Source: Deltaproteobacteria bacterium
GTDB lineage: Bacteria > Myxococcota_A > UBA796 > GCA-2862545
Assembly: GCA_006226595.1 (NCBI GenBank)
Contig: SBGP01000066.1
Location: forward strand, 151,698-215,697
Direction of reading: 5' to 3'
DNA: 64,000 bases
Part shown: piece by piece, positions 1 to 9,286 of the stretch
How positions within the stretch are numbered: the stretch's first letter is position 1
How the letters are laid out: every line of letters begins with the position of its first letter
Translations under genes and position numbers: made by a program
The notes under the pieces: model-generated
Told to the model about the DNA's origin: nothing
Seen by the model: the letters and a program-made list of their open reading frames with translations, nothing else
Database searches by the model: none

Positions 1-1
1 C

Positions 2-3000
2 ACCATGGTGGGTGCGCTGGTCGACGAGCCCGGTCAGCGCGTGGACGCGGTGCAGCTGCTCTCACGCGAGGAGCGGCGGCGGGTGCTCGTCGCCCCGAAC
101 CAGACGCGAACGCCGTATCCGCGGGACGCCACGGTCGCGGATCTGCTCGAAGCCGCGCTGCGGGACTTCAGCGCGTCGATCGCGGTGGTGGAGGGCGACG
201 CCCGCTTCACCTACGCACAGCTCTCCGAGGCCGCCTGCGCGCTGGCCCGCGCGCTGCGCTCGGCCTTGGGAGATGCGCATCGTCCGGGACTGCCGGTCGC
301 CTTGCGCTGTGAGCCGGGGTGGCCCTCCGTGGTCGCCATGTGCGGCGTCGTGCTCGCGGACTGCGCCTACCTGCCGCTGTCGGCGACCGATCCGGCGGCG
401 CGGCATGCCGCGCTGCTCGACCATGCCGAGGCGGTGGTGTGCTCACCCGGGCTCGCGCTCGACACCGCGCTGCCGTGCGTCTCGCTCGGGGCAGGGGAGG
501 CAGGACCCTGGCCTCGGCGGCGGAGCGGCCCGCTCGACCCGGTGTACCGGATGACGACGTCGGGGTCGACGGGCACGCCGAAGGCAACGGAGGTCCCGCA
601 TCGCGGGGTCGTGCGGCTGCTGTTCGGCGCCGACGGCTGGTGCCAGCTCGGCCCGGAGGACCGCGTGCTGCAGGCGGCGGACCTCGCGTTCGATGCGGCG
701 ACCTTCGAGGTCTGGGGCGCGCTGTTGCACGGCGGCACGCTGGTGTGCGCGGCGCGTGAGCAGCTGCTCGAGCCCGTGGCGTTCGCTCGCCTGCTCGAGG
801 AGCACCGCATCTCCGCGATGTTCCTCACCTCCGGGCTGTTCCATCGCCACGCGGCCGCGGACCCTGCGATGTTCGGGGGGCTTCGCGTGCTGATCGTGGG
901 GGGCGACGTGGTCGACCCCGATCTCGCCGGGCGTGTGCTCGCGGCGGGAGGCCCGACGATGCTCGACGGCTATGGCCCGACCGAGAATACGACCTTCTCG
1001 GCCGTCGGGCGGGTCGTGCGCGGCGAGGCACCGATTCCCATCGGACCTCCCATTGCGAACAGCACCGCGTACGTCCTCGACGCCGGGGGCCAGCCCACGC
1101 CTCCGGGGGTCGCCGGAGAGCTGTTCGTCGGCGGAGATGGCGTGGCGATCGGCTATGCCGGGGATGCGGAGCGCACCGCGGAGCGCTTCGGGCGGGACCC
1201 GTTCCTCGCCGAAGTGTGGCCAGGCAGCGAGCCCGGGCGCATGTACCGCACCGGCGACAGGGCGCGGTGGCTCGACGATGGTCGCCTGTTGTTCCTCGGT
1301 CGCGTGGATGACCAGGTGAAGATCCGCGGCTTCCGCATCGAGCCCGGTGAGGTCGAGGCGCGTCTGCGCGCGCATCCCCAGGTCGCCGATGGGGTGGTCG
1401 TCGTGCAGCGGGCGCCTGCGGTCCGACTCGTCGCCTGGTACGTCGGGGAGGTCACGGCCGAGGACCTTCGGGCCTGGCTCGCCGCGGGGCTGCCCGAGGC
1501 GGCGGTTCCGGCGCACCTGTTCGCCGTCGGGGCGCTGCCCACGACCCGGACCGGCAAGGTGGACCGCCGCGCCCTGGCCGCGCGCGACCTTCCCGCTGCC
1601 TCGCCCGAGCCGGACGACGGGCGAGACCCGGCGTCGGCGGCCTTGGCGGGTCTGTGGTGCGACGTGCTCGGGACGACCGAGCTTCACGGAGACCCGAGCT
1701 TCTTCGAGGTCGGGGGCGACTCGCTCAAGGCCATCGAGCTGTCCGCAAGGGTCCGCGCGAGTCTCGGCCGCGGCCTGAGCGTGGCCGAGGTGTTTGCGAA
1801 CCCCCGGCTGTCCGAGATGGCGGCGGTGTTGGCGACCCGTGCCACCGTGGACCTGCCGGAGCCGGTGGCGTCGGGCACGTCGGCTCCTGATGTGCTGCCG
1901 CTGTCCCACTTTCAGCGGGGGCACTGGTTCCTGCTTCGCCGCGGCAAGATCTACCCGACGGTGTCCGCTCTGCGGGTGTTCGCGACGCTCGAGCCCGAGG
2001 CGGTGGGTGAGGCGTGGACGGCGGTTCTCGGTCGCCACGAGGTGCCCTGGCTCACCGTCGATGCGGGCGAGCCGGTGATGCATCGCCAGGCTGTGGGCAG
2101 CGCAGAGGTCGAGTGGCTCACCGGCGGAGAGCCGGTCGCGCGGCTTCGCGAGCGCGTCGACGCGCTCACCCAGACTCCGTACGTCGAGGCCGTGCCCTGC
2201 GTGCGCCTGCTCGCCTGTGCGCACGAGGAGAGCACCTGGCTGGCCGTGTTCGCGCCGCACGCGCTGCTCGATGGGTTCGGACTGGACCTGTTCCTCGACC
2301 AGCTGCTTCGCGAGCTCGAGGGCGAGCGGCCGCCAGCGGCCCCACTCCCGCTGCACGACTACCTGGCGTGGGAGCGACAGGTGATCACCCCCGAGCGCGT
2401 GGATGCGGCGTGCGACTACTACGAGCGCAGGCTGGTCGGTGATGCGCGCATGCGGCTTCCCTCACGGGCGCTCGCCCCGCGAACCCACGGCGCCCTCGGC
2501 CGATGTGACCACGACGCCGTGCGGGCCCACGCGAGGCTGGCGGCGGACCAGGGGGTCACGCTCGAGGCGGCGCTGACCTACTGCGCCTTCCTCACGGTGC
2601 ACCTGGCCTTCGACCAGCACCTCGTCCGCTGCCTGTCCGCGTACAGCAACCGCGATCTGCTCGGTCTCCGCGGGCTGCCGGCGATGCTCGCCAACGGCCT
2701 GTTTCAGCAGTCCGAGCTGGTGGCGGAACGGCGCTTCTCCGAGGCGAGCGCCGCCTTCGCGCGGGCGCGCGTCGAGACCTTTCCCCATGCTCGGCTTCCG
2801 CCCATGGCCTTCTTCGGCATGAGCCGGCTGCTGTACCTGCGGGGCCGGCTGGCGCATCTCCCCGGGGCGGGGTGGTTCGGTCAGTGGTGGTCCAGGCGCG
2901 AAGCGGGACGCAGTGCGCGCATGGGGGCGTACTTCTTCGATCTCGTCGTGCTCTCCGTGGTGTATGTGCTGTGGCGAGGCTGGCACCGCGTGTGGCGGCC

Positions 3001-3337
3001 GGCGAGCGTGCCGACCATCGGCTGCTTCATCAACGTGACCACGCAGCTCGGCGAGCCGCCTCAGCGCTCCCGAAGCTGGCGGACCGAGCCGGTTCGCTTC
3101 CCGGTCGAGCTGCCCGAGAGCGTGCCCGGAAACGCCATGCTCGACCTGTTTCGTGACGAGTCGGGCGTGCGCGTGTTCTTCCAGGGGCTGTACACGGCGG
3201 GCGTGCCCGAGCGCTTCGTCGCCCTGTTCGAGGCGGTGGTCGCGTGGACGGCGGCACACCCGGAGCACACGCTCGGGGAGCTTCGCGACGCGCTCGGCGA
3301 GCAGGGGCGCGCCGTGTTCCGCGACCCCGTGGGCTAG
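2..3337 (+). CDS. Nonribosomal peptide synthetase, A-PCP-C module (5'-truncated)
   Basis: Activates an amino acid as its adenylate, loads it on a phosphopantetheine arm and condenses it. The first ~45 residues look like the linker that follows a condensation domain, and the frame is open to the window edge, so at least one upstream C domain is probably missing. Adenylation domain ~45-530: A3 TTSGSTGTPK (~184, followed by A rather than the usual G), A5 YGPTEN (~323), A7 YRTGD (~414), A10 Lys in TRTGKVDRR (~518). Carrier domain ~545-615 with GGDSLK. The last ~480 residues are condensation-like with PHALLDG (His ~752) and GCFINVTTQ; a hydrophobic stretch lies at ~973-993. No thioesterase or reductase domain follows, so release may be by the terminal C domain or by another protein. 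Its stop overlaps the stop of the convergent OmpA-like gene. Confidence 0.88.
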   Translation, partial: TMVGALVDEPGQRVDAVQLLSREERRRVLVAPNQTRTPYPRDATVADLLEAALRDFSASIAVVEGDARFTYAQLSEAACALARALRSALGDAHRPGLPVALRCEPGWPSVVAMCGVVLADCAYLPLSATDPAARHAALLDHAEAVVCSPGLALDTALPCVSLGAGEAGPWPRRRSGPLDPVYRMTTSGSTGTPKATEVPHRGVVRLLFGADGWCQLGPEDRVLQAADLAFDAATFEVWGALLHGGTLVCAAREQLLEPVAFARLLEEHRISAMFLTSGLFHRHAAADPAMFGGLRVLIVGGDVVDPDLAGRVLAAGGPTMLDGYGPTENTTFSAVGRVVRGEAPIPIGPPIANSTAYVLDAGGQPTPPGVAGELFVGGDGVAIGYAGDAERTAERFGRDPFLAEVWPGSEPGRMYRTGDRARWLDDGRLLFLGRVDDQVKIRGFRIEPGEVEARLRAHPQVADGVVVVQRAPAVRLVAWYVGEVTAEDLRAWLAAGLPEAAVPAHLFAVGALPTTRTGKVDRRALAARDLPAASPEPDDGRDPASAALAGLWCDVLGTTELHGDPSFFEVGGDSLKAIELSARVRASLGRGLSVAEVFANPRLSEMAAVLATRATVDLPEPVASGTSAPDVLPLSHFQRGHWFLLRRGKIYPTVSALRVFATLEPEAVGEAWTAVLGRHEVPWLTVDAGEPVMHRQAVGSAEVEWLTGGEPVARLRERVDALTQTPYVEAVPCVRLLACAHEESTWLAVFAPHALLDGFGLDLFLDQLLRELEGERPPAAPLPLHDYLAWERQVITPERVDAACDYYERRLVGDARMRLPSRALAPRTHGALGRCDHDAVRAHARLAADQGVTLEAALTYCAFLTVHLAFDQHLVRCLSAYSNRDLLGLRGLPAMLANGLFQQSELVAERRFSEASAAFARARVETFPHARLPPMAFFGMSRLLYLRGRLAHLPGAGWFGQWWSRREAGRSARMGAYFFDLVVLSVVYVLWRGWHRVWRPASVPTIGCFINVTTQLGEPPQRSRSWRTEPVRFPVELPESVPGNAMLDLFRDESGVRVFFQGLYTAGVPERFVALFEAVVAWTAAHPEHTLGELRDALGEQGRAVFRDPVG

Positions 3338-4320
3338 GGCAGCTTCTTCCAGCTCGAACGGGGCAGCTCGGTCGAGATCGGTGGACGCTCGGCTGCGACC
3401 ACGTACAGGGCGCGACGGTTCGCGGCCTCGTCCGTGTTGTCGGGGGTACCGACCGCGAGCGCATCTTCGCCGAAGCCCTGGTACCAGATCGCGCCGGAGA
3501 AGCCGCGCGAGCGGAACCAGCTCGCAATCGCGCGGGCGCGGCGCTCGGACAGCGCCTGGTTGCTCGACGCCGCGCCGACGGTGTCGGTGTAGCCAGCGAC
3601 GAACAGCTGCATCTCGACGATGTCGCCAAAGCGCTTCTTCACGGCCTGGAGGTCGGTCCACGCACTCTCGAGCTTCGGCTCCTCGGCGCCGACGATGTCG
3701 TGCTTGCCCGAGGCGAACACCACGTCCTCGTGGGGGATCGCGTAGGACCACGGCGAGAGCACCAGCTCGCCCTTGAGCGAGGACTGGTCGGTGCCGACGA
3801 TGCGCAGCTGGAGCACGTCACCGTCGAGCTGGGACCAGGGGATCTCGGCACGCAGCATGTGGTCGAGGTCCACGCTGGCATCGCCGATGACCTTGCCGCC
3901 CTCGCCGATCGCCTCGAGCGAGACGTGGGTGAGGGGACGCGACGACTCCAGCCACAGGCTGTGTCCGTCGAGGTCGAGCTCGTCGGCCTTCACCGAGAGC
4001 GACAGTGGGGCGAGGATGGCGACGTCGAGGTTCAGGGGCATCTGTCCCGTCGACCCGTCATCCGCGCGCAGCGAGAGCGAGCCCGCGCACCGGTGGGTTC
4101 CGGTGGGCAGGCCCGCGAGGGTGAGGACCTGATCGCGGCCCGGCTGGATGGCTTCGGACAGACCGAAGCGCTTGCCCGCGCAGGTGAGCGACACGTCGAT
4201 CTGTCCGCTGACGCCCGGCGTGAAGGTGATCGACGGGGATTGTCCCGCCTGCACCTGCCGAACCGCGGACATGCTGATCGCGTCCTGCGCGAGCGCCGAA
4301 GCCAGGATCAGGGCCCACAT
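3334..4320 (-). CDS. OmpA-family C-terminal domain protein
   Basis: 328 residues. A short hydrophobic N-terminus ending in ALAQDA looks like a signal peptide, so the protein is probably exported to the periplasm or outer membrane. The first ~210 residues are predicted beta-rich and not recognised. The last ~120 residues match the OmpA peptidoglycan-binding domain, with GYTDTVGAASSNQALSERRA, a later GFGEDALAVG and NRRALYVV. The family anchors the outer membrane to peptidoglycan through diaminopimelate. The start ATG overlaps the aldehyde dehydrogenase stop as TGATG, so the two are probably cotranscribed and coupled. No transmembrane barrel was recognised. Confidence 0.8.
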   Translation of the reverse strand: MWALILASALAQDAISMSAVRQVQAGQSPSITFTPGVSGQIDVSLTCAGKRFGLSEAIQPGRDQVLTLAGLPTGTHRCAGSLSLRADDGSTGQMPLNLDVAILAPLSLSVKADELDLDGHSLWLESSRPLTHVSLEAIGEGGKVIGDASVDLDHMLRAEIPWSQLDGDVLQLRIVGTDQSSLKGELVLSPWSYAIPHEDVVFASGKHDIVGAEEPKLESAWTDLQAVKKRFGDIVEMQLFVAGYTDTVGAASSNQALSERRARAIASWFRSRGFSGAIWYQGFGEDALAVGTPDNTDEAANRRALYVVAAERPPISTELPRSSWKKLP

Positions 4321-5831
4321 CAGACGTCGAACCGCACGCCCTGGGCCAGCGGGAGATCCGTGGACCAGTTCAGGGTGTTCGTCTGACGGCGCATGTAAGC
4401 CTTCCAGGCATCCGAGCCGGCCTCGCGGCCGCCGCCGGTCTCCTTCTCACCACCGAAGGCGCCGCCGATCTCCGCACCGGACGTGCCGATGTTGACGTTG
4501 GCGATGCCGCAGTCGCTGCCCATGTGGGACAGGAAGGTCTCCGAGGCGCGGAAGCTGTTGGTGAAGATCGCGGAGGACAGGCCCTGGTCCACGTCGTTCT
4601 GACGGGCGATGGCGTCCTCGAGGTCGCTGTACGTGAACACGTAGAGGATCGGCGCGAAGGTCTCGTGCTTCACGATGTCCATGCCGTCGTGGGCGCGGAC
4701 CAGCGTGGGCTTCACGAAGTGGCCGGGACCGTCGAGGCGCTCGCCGCCGACGAGGATCTCGCCGCCCTGGGCCTGGATGGTCTCGAGCGCCGACTCGTAC
4801 ATCTTCACGGCATCCTCGTCGATGAGCGGTCCCATGAGGATGCCGCCGTCGAGCGGGTTGCCGATGGTGATCGTCTTGTACACGCTGACGAGCTTGTCGA
4901 TCACGCTGTCGGCGATGTCCTCGTGCAGGTAGATGCGGCGGGTGCTGGTGCAGCGCTGACCGCTGGTGCCGCACGCGCCGAACACGATGCCGGGCACGGC
5001 GATACCGAGATCCGCGTCCTTCTCGACGATGATCGCGTTGTTGCCGCCGAGCTCGAGCAGGCTGCGGCCGAGGCGCTGGGCGACGACGGTGCCGACGTGA
5101 CGGCCCATGCGGGTGGAGCCGGTCGCGCTGATCAGGGGCAGGCGACGGTCGTGGATCATGGTCTCGCCGACGGTCGCGTCCGCGCCGATGATGAGGTTCA
5201 TCACGCCGGGGTGGCCGTTCGCGGTGAACACCTCGTCGATGATCTTGTGGGTCGCGATGGCGGTGAGCGGCGTCTTCAGCGACGGCTTCCAGATCATGGT
5301 GTCGCCGGCGATCGCGGCCACCATGGCGTTCCAGGCCCACACGGCGTTCGGGAAGTTGAACGCGGTGATGATGCCGACGATGCCGAGCGGGTGCCACTGC
5401 TCGTACATGCGGTGACCGGGACGCTCGGAGTGCATGGTCTGGCCGCACAGCTGACGGCTCATGCCGACCGCGAGGTCGGCCATGTCGATGGACTCCTGCA
5501 CCTCGCCGAGACCCTCGGAGAGGATCTTGCCCATCTCCATGGTCACGAGCGCGCCAAGGTCGTCCTTGTGGCGACGGAGGGCCTCACCGGCCTGGCGGAT
5601 GATCTCGCCACGCTTCGGCGCCGGCACCATGCGCCACTTCTTGAAGGCGGCCTGGGCGTTGGCGACGATGGACTCGTACTCCTCGACACCGGCCATGCGG
5701 ACGGTACCGAGCAGCTCGCCGGTCGCGGGGTTGTAGGACTCGAGCAGCTCGCCGTTGGTGGACATCGCGCCACCGTTGGACCAGGCTCCGGACAGCTCGC
5801 CATCGAGGCCGAGACGGGAAAGGACGGACAT
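4320..5831 (-). CDS. Aldehyde dehydrogenase, ALDH7/antiquitin type (alpha-aminoadipic semialdehyde dehydrogenase-like)
   Basis: 503 residues, full length for the ALDH superfamily. NAD(P)-dependent oxidation of an aldehyde to an acid. Catalytic Cys in SGQRCTSTRR (~293) and Glu in LLELGGNN (~259) are present. The antiquitin signature near the C-terminus (GGEKETGGGREAGSDAWK, then YMRRQT) and the TSGQRCTS form assign it to ALDH7, whose usual substrate is alpha-aminoadipic semialdehyde/piperideine-6-carboxylate in lysine breakdown. No other lysine-pathway gene is nearby, so the substrate is an inference. An internal ATG at about residue 23 is an alternative start; the first ATG has a G-rich stretch just upstream. 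Confidence 0.88.
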   Translation of the reverse strand: MSVLSRLGLDGELSGAWSNGGAMSTNGELLESYNPATGELLGTVRMAGVEEYESIVANAQAAFKKWRMVPAPKRGEIIRQAGEALRRHKDDLGALVTMEMGKILSEGLGEVQESIDMADLAVGMSRQLCGQTMHSERPGHRMYEQWHPLGIVGIITAFNFPNAVWAWNAMVAAIAGDTMIWKPSLKTPLTAIATHKIIDEVFTANGHPGVMNLIIGADATVGETMIHDRRLPLISATGSTRMGRHVGTVVAQRLGRSLLELGGNNAIIVEKDADLGIAVPGIVFGACGTSGQRCTSTRRIYLHEDIADSVIDKLVSVYKTITIGNPLDGGILMGPLIDEDAVKMYESALETIQAQGGEILVGGERLDGPGHFVKPTLVRAHDGMDIVKHETFAPILYVFTYSDLEDAIARQNDVDQGLSSAIFTNSFRASETFLSHMGSDCGIANVNIGTSGAEIGGAFGGEKETGGGREAGSDAWKAYMRRQTNTLNWSTDLPLAQGVRFDV

Positions 5832-5885
5832 GGGGACCCCCGGGGGAAGAGGGGCCGGATAACCACCTCCCCACTGAGGGGCTCC

Positions 5886-6329
5886 TCAGCGGCGCGCCTC
5901 GATCACGGCGAGCACACCCTTACGCGCCTTGCCGGCGCGTTCCGCGCGCGCGAGCTCGTCGAGCATGCCATCGAACTCGCCGGTGGCGAGCGCCTCGCGG
6001 ATCTTGCCGACGGAGCCGTCGAGCACACTCGTGTCCGCAGGATCCTCGAGGGCCTCGATGGCCTCGGCCACGCTCTCCGCGGTGCTCCGCGCGGTGGTCG
6101 CGAGCTGCGAAGCCTGCCGGGCGGTGGACAGGGCCTCGTCCGTGCGCTTGTCGAGCCCGGTGAGCTGGGCGGTGGCCGCCTGGAGCGCGCCCATGGTCAT
6201 CGACAGGCGCTTCTCGAGCTTCGTGATCTTCGCTTCGAGCTCGTTGACCTGGGTGACGAGCTGGCCAATGCGCGGATCGGGCTCGGGAGCGGGGGCGATG
6301 AGGCGGGCGACGGCTTCGCGGATGGGCAC
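5886..6329 (-). CDS. Small coiled-coil protein of unknown function
   Basis: 147 residues, GTG start preceded by AGGAG at a 6-base spacing. Residues ~20-65 (VTQVNELEAKITKLEKRL and after) have strong heptad periodicity, and the rest is Ala/Glu-rich helix. No signal peptide or membrane segment is visible, so it is probably cytoplasmic. It lies 54 bases upstream of the aldehyde dehydrogenase and 24 bases downstream of the beta-propeller gene on the same strand, so it is likely part of that operon. I do not recognise a family. Confidence 0.65.
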   Translation of the reverse strand: MPIREAVARLIAPAPEPDPRIGQLVTQVNELEAKITKLEKRLSMTMGALQAATAQLTGLDKRTDEALSTARQASQLATTARSTAESVAEAIEALEDPADTSVLDGSVGKIREALATGEFDGMLDELARAERAGKARKGVLAVIEARR

Positions 6330-6353
6330 GAGCTCTCCTGGCAGGAACTCGCC

Positions 6354-7538
6354 CTATCCGTCCGTGGGCCTCGGGGCATACACGGCGAACAGACCCTCGT
6401 CGATCTCGTCGATGCCGCTGCCGTCAGTGGCGATCTGCCAGATGCGCGGGCGGTCCGGATCGGGCGCGTCGTCGAGCCCACCGGCGAGCAGCAGGTGCTT
6501 GCCATCGCTGGACACGAGCTGGTGCGACTGCGCGTACTGCTCGAAGAAGCGCAGGTAGAAGCCGAGGTCACGCGTTGGGTAGAGCGCCGCGAGCTCGAGC
6601 TCTTCTCCGCTGTCGATGTCGAGGCGCGACCACACGATGAGGTTGCGGTCGGTATCGACGCGCGCGGTGATCAGTGCGTCGCCGCTGGGGCTCCACACAA
6701 AGGCGAGGCAGGAGGTGTCCGCGATGGGCCGCACTTCTCCCGTGCGGACCGAGACCAGCGACAGGTCACGGTACGGCGTGCCGTCCCCGTCGGGAGCCAC
6801 GGCGCGGGCCAGCCATTCGCCCTTGGGTGAGGGCAGCATGGCGACGAGTCCGTGCACGCGCTCGAGCTTGTGCGGCTCGCTGTCCGAGCTCCCGGCGGTC
6901 GACAGCCAGGTCTCGCCGCCCTCGTGGAGCACGTACACGGCGCGGTCGTCCATCCACAGCGGCGCGCAGAAGTTGCCGGGTTGGCCGGGGAACACGGTGC
7001 TGTGCCCGGCGGCGCGCGGGTCGAAGAGCTCGAGGCGCGTCTGTCCCTGGTTCGTTCCGACGAAGGCAAGGACCTCGCGGTCGGCCCAGGTGAAGAACAG
7101 GGGCGTCCCCGAAGCGAGCGCGATCTGTCGGCCGAGGGACTCCGTGTCGAAGCAGGACAGCTCGAGGTCGTTCCCCGCCTGGCACAGCGTGGCGATGCGT
7201 CGCCCGCTGGGGGACCAGTACAGGTAGATGGGGATGCGGTCGCCGAGCTCGCCGAGCTCCGTGGAGCGGACGCCGCCCTGCTCGATGGTGAACAGCCGCG
7301 CGCGAGAGTGCTCGGAGGGGAGACGGAACACCGCCAGCCAGCGACCGTCTGGGGACCAGGTGGGCCACGAGAACGACGCGGTCTGCGTGGCGGTCACGCT
7401 GAAGCTGCCCCAGCGCATGGTGTCCACGGGCAGCGCCGGGTCGTAGACCTGGCCGTCGGCGCTCGCGAGGAACAGGCCTCGCTTGGGAGAGATCCACGCG
7501 AAGGCGTTGCCGGGGGTGAACGCGGGCTGGTCGCTCAC
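6354..7538 (-). CDS. TolB-like (PD40) beta-propeller protein
   Basis: 394 residues from a GTG that overlaps the TetR stop as GTGA; the open frame extends further upstream but into the TetR gene. Several PD40/WD40-like repeats are visible: SWPTWSPDGRWLAV, LYWSPSGRRIATLC and FVWSPSGDALITAR, spaced as blades of a propeller. No signal peptide is obvious, so unlike TolB it may be cytoplasmic. Such propellers usually mediate protein or ligand contacts. Coupling to a TetR regulator suggests a shared sensory or regulatory role, which is inference only. Confidence 0.72.
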   Translation of the reverse strand: MSDQPAFTPGNAFAWISPKRGLFLASADGQVYDPALPVDTMRWGSFSVTATQTASFSWPTWSPDGRWLAVFRLPSEHSRARLFTIEQGGVRSTELGELGDRIPIYLYWSPSGRRIATLCQAGNDLELSCFDTESLGRQIALASGTPLFFTWADREVLAFVGTNQGQTRLELFDPRAAGHSTVFPGQPGNFCAPLWMDDRAVYVLHEGGETWLSTAGSSDSEPHKLERVHGLVAMLPSPKGEWLARAVAPDGDGTPYRDLSLVSVRTGEVRPIADTSCLAFVWSPSGDALITARVDTDRNLIVWSRLDIDSGEELELAALYPTRDLGFYLRFFEQYAQSHQLVSSDGKHLLLAGGLDDAPDPDRPRIWQIATDGSGIDEIDEGLFAVYAPRPTDG

Positions 7539-8140
7539 AGCTTCACTCCGTCGGCGAGGATGCCGTGGAGGATCAACTGCATGCCGGAGACCGCGAGGAC
7601 CTCCTTGTCGGGGCGGATGCCCACGGCCGACTCGCCCGCGAGCCCGTCGATCAGCGCCTTGAGCATGACCGCCACCGCCTGGGGGTCGAGGGGACGGAAC
7701 GAGCCTTCGGCCATGCCCTGGGCCATGATTCGAGTCACCGCATCGATGAAGTGCTGGTGCACCGCCTGGACCTCTTCGCGGATCTCCTCGTCGCGGATGC
7801 CGATCTCGCACATCATCAGGAAGAAGCGTGGGGGCGACTTCAACCCGGCGAAGTAGTCGAGGTAGCGCATGCCGAGCTCCATGAGCTTGACCGCGGCGGG
7901 GCGCTCGTCGGTCTCGGCGGCGTCGAGAAAGGAGTAGGTCGCTTCGTGCTCTTCGCGCACGAGCGCCATGAACAGCTCGCGCTTGCTCGAGTAGTAGAAG
8001 TAGACGGCGCCCTTGGAGAGGCCTGCGCGCTTCGCGACGTCCTCGACGCGCGCGACCTGGAAGCCCTTCTCGACGAACACGGAACGTGCCGCGCGGAGGA
8101 TCTGGGAGCGTCGCTCGGTCTCGGACAGATGCTTGGTCAT
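7535..8140 (-). CDS. TetR-family transcriptional regulator
   Basis: 201 residues. N-terminal helix-turn-helix ~10-57 with the family pattern: ILRAARSVFVEKGF, then VEDVAKRAGLSKGAVYFYYS and KRELFMAL. The C-terminal ligand domain is all-helical and variable, so the inducer cannot be read. ATG start; the stop overlaps the GTG of the propeller gene, making that gene the closest candidate target or partner. No clear palindromic operator was found in the 114 bases upstream. Confidence 0.87.
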   Translation of the reverse strand: MTKHLSETERRSQILRAARSVFVEKGFQVARVEDVAKRAGLSKGAVYFYYSSKRELFMALVREEHEATYSFLDAAETDERPAAVKLMELGMRYLDYFAGLKSPPRFFLMMCEIGIRDEEIREEVQAVHQHFIDAVTRIMAQGMAEGSFRPLDPQAVAVMLKALIDGLAGESAVGIRPDKEVLAVSGMQLILHGILADGVKL

Positions 8141-8254
8141 CGGCTCGACGCTACCACGCGCTCAGTACGGAAAACACGGGCTCGGCGGTGCTTGGCATAC
8201 CCTCTGGAAGATGCGCGATCGCGGGTGCCAGGGCGGTGCTGTGCGGACGTGCGA

Positions 8255-9286
8255 TCACGCGACTGCGCCGGGCTCGCCGCCGAGGATCGCGCGAGCCTCG
8301 TGCAGCGCGTCCACGAGCGGCTGGGGCCACCGTCCGCGGGGTGTGTGCCGAAGCAGGTGGTAGAGGACCGCCGCCCCCTCGCCGCTGTGGGTGTGCAGGC
8401 TGGTCTCGTCCAGCGCGACGGCGTCGCCGAGGTCCTCGGCCAGTCCGGCGGGAAACGCGACCGTGTGCCCGCCGATGCGCAGCACACCGAGATCGAGGGT
8501 GGCGCCGGAGAAGCCCTGGCTGCCATCGGGGACCTGCAGAAGCATGGCCTGACGGGTGCTGTGCCCCCACTGCCAGCCGGCCGCGTCGACAGGGGCGCCG
8601 TCCAGGATTGCGGCGTCGCTCTCGAGCAGGAGCACGCCGTCCCAGTTCTCGTCGTGGCGACCGAGGAGGTCCAGCGCCGGCTCCTGGCCGCGCCACACCC
8701 TCACCGGCGTACGCTCGCGCACCTCGCGCGGCAGGGCCCGGTACCAGGCGACGACGGCGCCGTTCGGGTCGCGGATGAGCTGTCGGCCGACCGCGCCGAC
8801 GGGCGCGAAGGCATAGGCTGTACCGCCATCACCGCCAACCGAGGCGCTGATCAGGTCGCCATCGACCTCTTCGTCTCGGGGCGTCGTGCGCGGCACGGCG
8901 AGGCGCAGTGCGAGGAGCGGTCGCGTCTCGTCCCAGAGCACGAGGAGGGCGGTCGTCCCACCGTCGTCGCGCTGGCGAAGGGTGAGGTTGGCGGCGTGGA
9001 CACGCGCCGTCTCGACGGCCAGACGCTGGCCGCGGCGCGGGTCGTCGAGCACGACGCGTTCGTCCGCGATCTGGACCTGGCAGGGACGGTCACCGCGCAT
9101 CCAGAAGAAGGCGGCGTGGCCGAGCCATGCCACGACAGGTGGAAGCGGGGCCACGTAGACGTGACCCAGCCAGAAGAGCAGGGCACCGAGGAGTGCAGCT
9201 GGCGGCACGACCATGACCCAGGCGATGGGCCGGTACACGACGTCCAGCTGCATGGGCTCGCCCTTGAGCAGGGCGGGCCGGCTCAC
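8255..9286 (-). CDS. Membrane protein with two N-terminal transmembrane segments, unknown function
   Basis: 343 residues from a GTG overlapping the methyltransferase stop (GTGA). Two hydrophobic segments at ~22-45 and ~47-62 are followed by a soluble ~270-residue region rich in short beta-like stretches. I do not recognise a domain. The C-terminal helix (PLVDALHEARAIL) is amphipathic. Coupling with the homocysteine methyltransferase suggests cotranscription but not a function. Confidence 0.6.
   Translation of the reverse strand: MSRPALLKGEPMQLDVVYRPIAWVMVVPPAALLGALLFWLGHVYVAPLPPVVAWLGHAAFFWMRGDRPCQVQIADERVVLDDPRRGQRLAVETARVHAANLTLRQRDDGGTTALLVLWDETRPLLALRLAVPRTTPRDEEVDGDLISASVGGDGGTAYAFAPVGAVGRQLIRDPNGAVVAWYRALPREVRERTPVRVWRGQEPALDLLGRHDENWDGVLLLESDAAILDGAPVDAAGWQWGHSTRQAMLLQVPDGSQGFSGATLDLGVLRIGGHTVAFPAGLAEDLGDAVALDETSLHTHSGEGAAVLYHLLRHTPRGRWPQPLVDALHEARAILGGEPGAVA

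Noticed and set aside
4320..5831. Betaine-aldehyde or succinate-semialdehyde dehydrogenase
   Set aside because: The GGGREAGSDAWK signature and TSGQRCTS segment fit ALDH7/antiquitin better.
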